From Allacma fusca (taxonomy: Eukaryota; Arthropoda; Collembola; Symphypleona; Sminthuridae), in contig OX359248.1 in assembly GCA_947179485.1 (NCBI GenBank), forward strand, positions 50,106,386-50,170,385: 64,000 nucleotides of DNA, written 5' to 3'. Of the stretch, positions 27,501 through 39,500 are shown one piece after another. The translations under genes and the position numbers were made by a program. Each line of letters opens with the position of its first letter. Position 1 is the first letter of the stretch. The notes under the pieces were generated by a model. It worked only from the letters and a program-made list of their open reading frames with translations, made no database searches and was not told the origin of the DNA.

Positions 27501-30500
27501 AATGTTTTTCAACTTTGTGGGCAAGATTTTGCGGTTAAATTGTTTATTTCGTAAAAAATGTGGGAAAAGGAATGAAATTCAAAAATGGTAGTGAAATTTG
27601 AGATAAATTATGCAACTAAGCATGATAAATGTATTTATACTTGCAGGATCTGTATTGGGTGAGTGAGTAAGGGACGCTGTATTCAATCATTCCCTACAAT
27701 GAATCAGGAGATGAGAAAACCCCTCAGAGTGAAATACAATGGTTGGGTAGAATTTCAATGTCGGATTTGACGAATAGAGGGAAGAAAAAATCGATTATGA
27801 TGAACTTGAGTGTGACAAATTTTGTGTGTAGGTAATACCGGAAATAGATTGACATTTCCTTTCTTTGGATTCCCCCCATTTCAAATGCTTGTCATAGCAT
27901 CCAGTGAGCGGGAAATATTTGTGAATGTGAATGAGTGATGTTGATAGAATTTTCGGGAATGAGAGAAACTCACTGAAACTGGAAGGAGTGATGGGGTAGT
28001 AGACAACTTTGTAGGAATTCACTATTCCATTGGGTAGAGTTGGCGGCTGCCAACTCAGCTGAAGACTTTGGTATGACAAACGGACACAACTTGGCACTCG
28101 AACGGGGCTCCCTGGAACTGTACAAATGAACATTGTCAACATTCCTTATACACTCACTACTACTCAGATGTCGGTACGATACAAAGAATAATTATGACCA
28201 TTTTTTTTCCATGCAACAAAACCTCCTAGAGTTGTGTCACGTGGTATATTAATCAATAAGTCCAAGCTCGTAGAACAGCGTAGAAAATTAGTAACATACA
28301 ACCCATGGTCTGGTTTTGGCAAAGTTAGGTCAAAAAAGGGTCAAGAGCTGAAAAAGTGTAGTCACGTTTTAGTCATGTATTTGCAAAGTTAGGTCAAAAA
28401 CGGGCCAAGAGCTGAAAAAGTGCAGTCACGTTTTAGTCATGTATTTGCAAAGTTAGGTCAAAAACGGGTCAAGAGCTGAAAAAGTGTAGTCACGTTTTAG
28501 TCATGTATTTGCAAAGTTAGGTCAAAAACGGGTCAAGAGCTGAAAAAGTGTAGTCACGTTTTAGTCATGTATTTGCAAAGTTAGGTCAAAAAATGGTCAA
28601 GAGCTGAAAAAGTGTAGTCACGTTTTAGTCATGTATTTGCAAAGTTAGGTCAAAAAAGGGTCAAGAGCTGAAAAAGTGTAGTCACGTTTTAGTCATGTAT
28701 TTTTGCAAAGTTAGGTCAAAAATGGGTCAAGATGTCAAAAAGTGTGGTCACGTATTGGTCCTGTGTTAGCAAAGTTAGGTCAAAAATGGGTCAAGATGTC
28801 AAAAAGTGGGGTCACGTATTGGTCCTGTGTTAGCAAAGTTAGGTCAAAAATGGGTCAAGATGTCGAAAAGTGGGGTCACGTATTGGTCCTGTGTTAGCAA
28901 AGTTTGGTCTAAAGTGGGTCAAGAGCTGAAAAAGTGTAGTCACGTTTAGTCATGTATTGCCAAAGTTAGGTCAAAAATGGGTCATGAGTTGGAAACGTGC
29001 TGTAACATATCCGACAGGTGTTTGCAAATTTAGGTAAAATATGGGTCAAGAGTTTGCAATGTTAGGTCAAGAGTGTGTAAAGTTTAATATATGGGTCACG
29101 AGTTGGCAACGTTGCATCATGTTTGACCCCAACTATGGATTAAGAGTTGGCAAAGTTTGGACAATAATGGGTCAACATAAGATTAAACAAATTCTGGGAC
29201 AAGGCAAGTTTAGTTCAGTTCAAAAATAAGGGTCAAATATGGATGAAGCCATAAGTTTAGTTACTACAAGAAAACAGCAGTCAAAATTTTGAAAACAAGT
29301 ATACTTCGAACGTGAAATTGCTAGTTTCAAAATTCTTGAAACATCCAACAGTAAATCAGTTCAGGTCCCTGCTTTAAATCTGAGATTTATGGAAAACCAA
29401 AAAATCCTCATTCCAACATGTTCTGCTTAATCCTTATGCAAATTTCACCCATGGTTCAAATCTTATCCCATGCAATTAAACTACCATTACAAGAAAACGA
29501 ATGCTCACCATCCTCTAATGTCCTTATAAGTACAGGCTGTGACTTCGGGCCCTCTCCGGCATTGTTCAGGGCCGAGATGTGAATTTCGTACTGAGTGAAG
29601 GGCGCCAGGGCCAGGACTTGGAATTGACAACAGGCGGAAGCCTCACCCTTCATCTCATTTTTCTTGCTCGTACTAATCTGACTACTGATTAAGCTCTCAT
29701 TGAGAGCATAGGAAGAGGCGAAGGAGGCTCCTTCCACAGGCACAATTAAATCTCGCGGCTCCTCATTGGACCTAATCCAAAATTTATTACATCTTAAAAA
29801 TATTTTCTACACTCCCACAAGCCAAAATATACAGAACCCAATTTCCAGCATTCATTTATTCACAGATTAATATTTGTACAATTTATTGAAATAATTTACT
29901 GCTTCCTTACAAATGACTCAGAATGAGAACCCTGTATCCCAATATCACACCATGCATCATTTCCCCAACGACTCCGCTCCAGGAAATTAAGATCCCCTGA
30001 TTTGCCGTTGCACGACCTCGAACCTGTGATAAAAAAATATATTTTTGATATTGCCTCTTATAACCAAAGTGTAAAGCATAGGCTCTCGTCCAGACAAAAA
30101 AGCGATTTCAGAAGAGGAATGTTCCAAAGCCTTTTCTTCACTATTAGGGAAATGCACTTTCATACGCATTTGTTATAGCAAGTTTAAAAAACGTAAGTTT
30201 TTCAAATACAAAAATTTTTCAAAAAAAAAAAAAAAAAAAGTTGTAAAGGTAAACTAACATTGGACGGCGGGGCTGACGGAGGAGAACTGAGGGTCCTCGC
30301 AACAATCTCAGCCGGCGGGCCGTTTCCCGCCGAATTCACTCCCGACACGCGGAAAATATATGTGGAGGACGGGAAGAGATTCTCGATTTTGACTTGAGTC
30401 CGTTCCCCCAAAATGTCCAGGCGCTGGATTGGAAATCCACTTTTGTCGCCTGCTATCGAGTACTCCACGAGGTACGTAATCACTTGGGTTGGAGGGAATG

Positions 30501-33500
30501 CTTCTGGGCTGCCTGTAGATGGCGTTGCGTGTGGCGGGAGCCACACTAGAACCAACTCTCGGGAAGTAATCTCCGATGCACGGAGATCCTCAGGTCGACC
30601 CGGTTTCTCTGCAATTATTTTTAGGAAGTCAGAAATTTCTTTAAAATATACGGAAGTATCTGATTTGAAAATTTGAAATTATAAAGGGTTTATAAAAGCA
30701 CTCTCTTGAGACAATTTGGTTATGACGGTTATTTTAGAAACATTTATGTACATAGCTCATGTTCATGTGGATGGTAGGGGGTGTGGAGGTGCCGTTATAA
30801 CAAGAAAGAGGATATGAGGGTTCTGTTATAAAAAGGTGTGACCTGTAAATATGTAAAAAAAAAAAAAAAAAAAAAATGGAGGTCCTATATGAAGAGGAGG
30901 GACTTTTAGAGAGGGCTGTTATAAAAAGTTTCGACTGTGTATCCAGAAGCAATATGATTAAAATATGTTGGGAAGGATAGGAAAAAGGGATAAAATATAC
31001 CTTCGACCCAGAGCTCGAAAGACTGTGAGACTTTGCCGAGGGAATTATTAGCTGTACATTGATAAATGCCTTTATCCAAGGCTGGGTCCAAATTCTTCAT
31101 CACAAGCGTCACTCTTGATTTCTTTCCCTCGCGGTGCACTAAACTGTAAATTCTGTGAGGGAAAAGTCATTGAATTTTCATGTTACGGTGGATAGTACCT
31201 CTGAGAGGGAGCAATGCATTATAGGGAGGGAGACAAATGTAAATATATACAATGGGACTGTATAGGGAGGAATGGGAGGTTGAGGAGAAATGAAAGGAGT
31301 GGAAAAAGCAATCAGCCTGTGCAATCACAATTCCATCATATGTGTTCCTTCGCATCATCAACACAGATGACTTTGTGGGGAAAAACTCAAGGAAAATATT
31401 GGCAGGAAATATTAAGTGAACACTATTACTTCTATCACTCTTCTGGGACAGTGCTCTGCAAGGAATTCCAATTAGATATTTCCGATCTTGGATCAACACA
31501 TTCGACGGTTGATCGTCCGTTCGAGTGAGCTTTCAGTTTTAAGGGCTGAGTGGGGATCTCAGATTCTAGTTCGAGTGAGGAATGAGGGTGGAGTTGAAGA
31601 GCGGATTTGAATTTGGAGTTTGAGTTTAAAATTGAATTTGGAGTTTGAGTGTAACTTTGAGTTGGGAGTTTGAGTGTAAATTTGAGTTTGAGTGTAAACT
31701 TCAATTTTAAGGTAATTTTAAAGTTAGTGTATGGATTTAAAGCTTGAGTTTCAAGTTTCGTTGCAACGTTAACGTGAGTGTTTGATTTTAAAATTCCATT
31801 GTGATTTTCGAGTGAATGTTTGAGTTTCAAGTTTCATTGCGAAGTTCGAGTGAATGTTTGAGTTTCAAGTTTCATTGCGAAGTTCGAGTGAATGTTTGAG
31901 TTTCAAGTTTCATTGTGAAGTTCGAGTGAATGTTTGAGTTTCAAGTTTCATTGTGAAGTTCGAGTGAATGTTTGAGTTTCAAGTTTCATTGTGAAGTTCG
32001 AGTGAATGTTTGAGTTTCAAGTTTCATTGTGAAGTTCGAGTGAATGTTTGAGTTTCAAGTTTCATTGTGAAGTTCGAGTGAATGTTTGAGTTTCAAGTTT
32101 AAGTAATGTTGAGTTTCAAGTTTAAGTAATGTTGAGTTTCAAGTTTGAGCAAGTGCTTGAGTTTCAAGTTTGAGTTGGTGTTTGAGTTGGTGTTTGAGTT
32201 GGTGTTTGAGTTGGTGTTTGAGTTTCAAGTTTGAGTTGGTGTTTGAGTTTCAAGTTTGAGTTGGTGTTTGAGTTTCAAGTTTGAGTTGGTGTTTGAGTTT
32301 CAAGTTTGAGTTAGTGTGTGAGTTTCAGGTTTGATTTAATGTTTCAAAGTAAACTTCAGTTTTGAGCGTGAGTGTGAACTTGAGTGTGACTTTCGTGTAA
32401 GCATTTAAACTCTAAATTGTACTAGAAATTTGAAGTTCAAATGAAACTTTGACACTCAAAGAGTTTGTATTTGAAATGTAATTTCAGGCTTCAGTTTAAA
32501 GCTCAAGTGAGACTTTGAACTTTAATTTCAAGGAAAAATTTGGAGATGAATTTGGAGGGAGTCTGATGTTTGAGTGAGGGAGCGAGTATTTACGGATACG
32601 ATTACCAAAAAATTTTCACTTGAAGTTTGAGTGTAATCAAGTACTACTGTATCTGCTTAACGAAAACTTGACTTTTGGGTTCTAGTTCCGGTCGAAATTT
32701 TACTTAAAAACTCGTAACTGAGTTTTTCAAACTCGAACAAGAGTTTAGACTCAAACTTTGATCTGCACTTCAAATATTTCAAGCTCAAGTTGTAATTTAC
32801 ACAAAAAGTTCCAGATTCAAGTTCAAGTGTGAGACTGAAAACTGTGAGTTGGTTAGGAGCTGTAGAAAAGAAAGTAGGGATCTTGTGCGGAAGGAGATTT
32901 AGAAAAAGAGAAGAAAAAACCAGAGGATGATTTCCACAATCATTTCCTTTTCCCCTGCCCCAATGTTTTTTTATACATTAGGATTATAGCCAATAAACTG
33001 ACCACACTATATAGTCTTAGCTTCCAATACAACGTAGAGACCAAGTTACCCATGCATGTATATACATACACACACACAAAGGCTCACGGAAGAGCAGACA
33101 ATATTGTCTTAGCGTTTGCTGCATGAGTAATCATTACTTTTCCCTACCTGTTGGCTGGTGAGCTGTCAAAGACATTCGAATCCTTCATCCAAGCCACAGA
33201 CATCGGAGAGTCACCGTGAACTTCACAAGTGACCTCATGTGACTTCCCCTGGCTCACAGACTGTCTCTCCAATGTTTTCGTAAAATACGGCGGCACTATT
33301 TACACAAAGAAACAAAAACTGAAACTTCTCCTTGTAAATCAAATGGAAACATCACGAGTCATTGAATCTCGCTTCGAAAGGCTAATTTAAAGGCTAATGT
33401 ATAGGGTGACCGATATTTGTCTTCCCTAACTCAAAATGAGCTTTGAATGACTTGTATTATTTGACCTCTCTGACCTAGGTCAAGTTCACAATCGGTGGAT

Positions 33501-36500
33501 AACCCAAGGAATTAATATTTTCTTATACTAATTTACAACACAGGATTTTGCCAAAAAATTCTAAAAAAAGAACAGCTTAAAGTTTTGACCAAACCACTGC
33601 TCCAGGTCAAAGGTCAAGTTAAAATAACTTCCTTCTATCAAAACGAAGAATAAACTTTCATACTTTGTGCAAATCTTTACAAAAATTTAAAGCAGGAGTT
33701 GTGAAAACAGAACAACTTAAATGTTTAAGGGTCAAAGTTGAAGGTCATATAATGACCTGACTCAGGGTAATTGCCATAAGCTTCTGAGGCAAATATTTCC
33801 AAGTGCGAGAATCATAATAAGGGTAGTTAAAGTTTACTTTGGCAAAAGGATTTTGTAGGGAGCTGGGTCAAAGTTCAAGGTCAAACGGGTTGAAACAAAA
33901 TGATTTAAGGTCACGCAGCTGAGTTATAAATCCGATCAGTTACACTTTCTAAAATATTTGTCAGGGTCAGGACGAACCTGAAAATAATTAGAGCTCAGCT
34001 ACGCATCCTTAAATTCCAATGCTCTAAAACCAGGTCAAGATTTAAATGTTTGTCAAGGTCAAAGGTCAAAATCATCCGGTCAGAGCGCCAACCGGGCTCG
34101 AAAATAAAAATGTTCCAGTGTAAATTTAAACTATCCAATACTTTTAATCTCAAGGATTTAAACTCTAATTTGTTTCACGAGACTTGACATTGACCTTTGA
34201 CCTATAGGTTATTTACGGTCAAAGTTTTTCGACCCCATAATACCACAAGCAACACATTTCTATTATAATTTGTTTTTCTGCAAGACAGCTAGGTAGGCAA
34301 TTCTTATAAAGGGGCAGCGAGGGAAATTACCTTTGTTTTTAACCCCACGACCTGAAATATTGTCCGAAAATATTGACCCAGATCATTCAAATTTTTTTTT
34401 TAATTTGTTAGACAATTTTTTAAAATTGGGGGGAATTGATTTTGTTTTACTACTGTTTTTCGTTTGGGCTATTTGTGTGAAAAGGTTTTGTGGCATCATG
34501 TACATATGTATGTACATTTACTTTTATTTATATGAAAGATTGAACCTGAAAATACAGGGTTGCAGAAATGTGTGCTGTATTTAAGAGTTGATTTATTTTT
34601 TACCGTTGACATCCAACTGAACAATTTTGGATTCTCCAGGTCCGATGCCATTTTCGATTTTACACATGTACTGGCCTCCGTGATGTTCCTCAGCCTCGAG
34701 AAATATTAGTGAGCCATTGTGGAAAGTTTGGACATTTCCTGAAGGCCAAAGGGTCTCCACAGGACGCCATTTCAATTCCAAGCCATCGCCTGGAAACCAT
34801 TCCAGAGCCAAGACTTAGAACAAGTGAAAAAGTTAACTTTTATTTTGTCCTCCAGTACTATATTAATAGAATTTGGAGGGAATTTATGGAGCTGTATTAT
34901 ATACCTGTGGACTTGAACCAGGAGATGACCGGAGGAGGAACTCCAGAACCAGAACAATGCATTTCCACCTCCTCTCCTCTCGAAACATTCGCATCCAACG
35001 GCTCCCGACTCCATTTCGGACCAACTGCACAAATTTCACCAATTCAAATTTCCAACTCAAACCCATTCTTCCATTATTCATTTCCCTTCACAAATTCTTT
35101 CATATTCAACCCTCTCATAAGACTCACTCAGACAGAGCTGCGATCGAGTAGGGGTATTGCCTCACATTACTATTTACTCCATTCGTACTTGAACTTGACC
35201 ACACTTGAATTTCATTACTCAAGTTAAACTGGTTTAATTTATAATTACTACACTTCACCTGAAATTAATTACAGCTATCTGAATTGAAGCACTAGTTCTG
35301 ACATGTATTTGTGGCCAAACTTCAATTTTACACTTGAAATTTAACTTGACTCAGACTTGAACTTAACCTTAACTCAAAATTCAACTCGATCTGAGATTCA
35401 ACTTGACTTAAAGCTCATCATGACCTGAACTTAACCTAATCTTAAATTTGAGCTTGATCTGAACTTGACCTTGGAAATAACTCAAAATTTGACTTGACCT
35501 GAACTTGACCTTGATTATAATTCCAAATTAATCCTGAATTTAAACAATTCAACGAAAGCTTAACTCAACCCTGGTCAAAAATTCAACTTGATTTAAACTC
35601 AACCTTGTTTCAAACTTAAACTTCACTTGCACTTTAACTTGACCTGAGTCGGACCTTGTCTTAAACTTGAGTTTTTCCATAACTCAAACTTACAAGCGAC
35701 CTGAACACAGCAATGAAATTATATATGCCACTTGACCTAAGCTTAATCCTGACTTATGCTTAACCTTGACATGACCTTAATCTTGACACAAGCTTATACT
35801 TGACATGACCTTAATCCTGACTCAAGGTTAAGCTTGATATAACCTTAATCCTGACTCAAGCTTATACTTGACGTGACCTTAATCCTGACTCAAGCTTTAA
35901 CTTGGCATGACCTTAATCCTGACTCAAGTTTAAACTTGACATGACCTTAATCCTGACTCAAGCTTAAACTTGGCATGACCTTAATCCTGACCTCACTTAG
36001 ACTTGGCACGACCTTAATCCTGACCCCACTTAAACTCAACCTGAACTTAACCTCGACTCAAAATTGAAATAAAAATCCCTTACATTCCAAACCCTGACTT
36101 GACCTATCCTACTCAAACTTGACCCTAATTTGACCCCGCCATAACCTTTTCCCTACCTGCTCACAGCTCTGCCTCATGAAGTCAAATTCAGTCAGAAAAG
36201 ACGCCTGTAACCGCTAAGTCATTACAGAGCGAAATAAGGTTACCACAAGAACCCCTCTGTACACATAACGATAAATAACTAAAAGAGGAAAGAAACCAAG
36301 ATCTCTACCACTAAGAATAATGACTCAATGGAACTGAAAGAAGGAAAATAAGGAGGAACTGAATCTACAGAAACTCAAAAGGCACTTATACAAATCCAGT
36401 AGGGGATTACTCCATTTCAAATTTCAAAGGAGGAAGCTAAAAAAACTACAGAAATAGTGTGTGAGCATGAAACATGTGGAAAATAGTCACAACTTTTTCA

Positions 36501-39500
36501 TTTCCACAGCTCTCTCATTGACAGTTTTCTTCAATAACATTCCCAATTTACATTTAATCAAAGCAATCTCATCAGTCAAAAAAATCTCGGAAAAATTTGA
36601 GCCCCATAAAAAAATCCACTGCCAAAAATTTCTCTCAATCTCAAACAACAAAATTCACCAAAACTTACTCCCATCGATTCTGTGCAAAAAAATCCCATTT
36701 AGTGTATATATACCACTTTTTACAATTATATACGAATGGAGCTACACTACCAAAAATCATCTGCACGAATCTAACGTAGGAAAAGTGAGCATACGAATTT
36801 GGAGTAGACTCTCGTTGTAGCGGCCTCCTTCAAAGCAAAATTCGCTTTGAAAATTTCTTTTGAGGTCAAAATCTTTTGACAACTGCAAACGTCTTGGAAA
36901 ATTATTGTTCCATATGAAGACAAAACCAGATTATAACAAGGGCGTCCGGTATAACGAGAGTATTTTGTGCGCATATATTAATACAGCATTAAATTTAGGT
37001 ATAGGTTTGGCAACAGCAGCAGCAGATACAGCATTGGAAAAATATGTCACCAATGTACAACTCATATGGATGAATAATCAAAAAAACTTTTATTTACAGT
37101 GCAATCTCGCTATATGGGCAAACCATTTAAAATAGGGAAAACACATTTAAAATTTATACACACAATTTTGGAAGACCAATTATTATGTTGCAAATTTTTT
37201 TTGAAAATTTTAGAGATGCTTTCAAAAGGGTCTCCGATTAAAACCATCCTCATGAGGTTTTGATTTTATAGCGAGAGTGGACTGCATCTATAGAAATGCG
37301 GGTACAGGCAGAAAAGGCCATGGCTGGAGACGACGTTCCAATAAAAAGTGTTCCTGAGTGAGAACAACTGTCAGTCAAATTTTACACTAAGAAGAGCGTC
37401 AGCCGGTGAAAAATGAGAAAGCGAAGGGGAAAAATTACTTCAAAAAATACACACATGGTCGAGTAAGGAGCAAAATTTACAGCAAGTTTTCTTTACTTTT
37501 AGGGAACTTGAACGCATGAAAATGTTTTAAGAAGAATACATTTTGAACGCCTTTACAATTAACAAATATTTTTGTAAAAAGTGTTTTCAACTCCCAAATT
37601 TGAAAGACTCCTTTACACACAAAACATTTGTCATTAAACAAAATTTACCACCCTCAAAATTGGGAGACGAAATTTCCAAGAAAATTTGCCACCCCACAAA
37701 ATTTAAACAAATGTGTCCTTTTAAAAATTCCTAGAAAATTTTACCCTCCTAGTATGACCAAGAAAGTTTTGCGCCCCTAAAGTTTTGAAGAAAAATTTAC
37801 GCCCCTACAGTTTCCAAGAAAAATTCGTCCTCCCACAAAATTTCCAAGAAAAATTCGTCCTCCCACAAAATGCCCAAGAAAAATTCGTCTTCTCACAAAA
37901 TATCCAAGAAAAATTGTCCTGTCCTAAAATTTCAAAGAAACCTTTGACCACCCCTAAATTTTTCAAGAAAAATTTTCAAACTCAAAATTTTTAAGGCACG
38001 AAATCTACCGCCCGTAATTTTTGCACTACAATTTACCACCCTAGATAATTTAGAAAACACTTTTATTTTGAAGGAAAAATCTACAAAAGCCCTAGAAATT
38101 TTGAAGAAGCTCACAATGCGCTCTCTAAAATCCTACCCCCAAATTTATCACTATAAAATTGTGGAATACAGAATGTTACAACCAAAATCATCTATTTGCA
38201 GCTTACTAGATCATGTGTGCGTGATTACACACAAATGATTTACAAGAAAGGGATGTACACTGCGCAGAATAAAAAATTCCTTAAATATCTTATTAAAAAT
38301 ATGGGCTCTTATAAAAGCAACTCTGCTCTGGAAATTCATACATATTAGAAATAGGGGGGGGGGTACCATGCGGAAAAAACGGGGATATATTTGAAGTACG
38401 GGGAAATACTGATGCTGAAGTTCTGAGGTGAGCGAGACTCCATGGGCTGTGGAGTTTGAGGAGATGTTTTCAAGTCCCGTATCGATGGTCACAGTATATG
38501 TACATACTTGCTTCGTACAAAAATCTATTTTTTATTTTAGGCATCAAAAAACCAGCAAAATACAAAAAAATCAAAAAATAACGATGCCTCAAAAAACAGT
38601 ATATCAATTAATATGAGAGTATTGACAATTTAAGGGTATTTTATTTCAAAGTGAAAATATAAAATAGTGCTTGAAACTTAAAAACCAAAAATTTTCGAAA
38701 GTAGCTACAAACTAAAAATTATCGAAATTCTAAGACATTTACTTGAAATTATACCAAAAAAATTAACTAGGTTAAATTTTTATCCAGAAATCTCTACTGG
38801 GAAAATTTTTCTTTCAAGAACAGATAGGATATGGGAAAATTCACAAGGTTTGGAAAATGTTCGAAATTTTAAATTTTATGGGTAAAAAAATTTGAGGGCA
38901 GAAAAAAAAATTAATGTAAATTTTAGAACTACTTATGAGAAAGCATTTTTTGACGGAGCCTCTTGTAATTCTTACCTTGGACGAGAAGCTTAGAGGTATA
39001 GGAAACTTGGGATGCGGGATTAGAAGCGAGACATGAGTACTCTCCCGTGTGATCGGAAGTGAGAAAAGAGAATTGAAGGACTCGGGACCAAGGGTCCAGG
39101 GAAGTGATGGAGATGTTCGGGATGTTAAATCCCACTTTGTCATGCTCCAACTCCAGGGGACTGTGGTCTTTGAAAAAGGAAAAGGAAATGGGCAAGTCTC
39201 CTTGGGACACCCCACAAACCAGTCTGGACCGAGCCCCTTCTTTTAGACCTTCTTGAAATGCGAAAGGCTCTATTTTTACGGGAACTATAAGAGAAACAGA
39301 GAAATAGACAAAACTCAAGAAAAGCCAAAACTTACACCAATCTTAGAGTTGAGTGACAGAATCGCCAGTCGAGAGGGAGGGACAGAGAGAGAGAGAGAGA
39401 CAGGGAAGATAAATTATTGCAACAACGAAGTCAAATGACCAGAGGGAAAAAAATCCCATTGAAAATAAGTCATTAATCAAATCTCACAAATTATTATTTT

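Noticed and set aside
34709-35227. Plus-strand frame of 172 residues
   Set aside because: It is a shadow of the Ig8 exons on the minus strand and contains no known domain.
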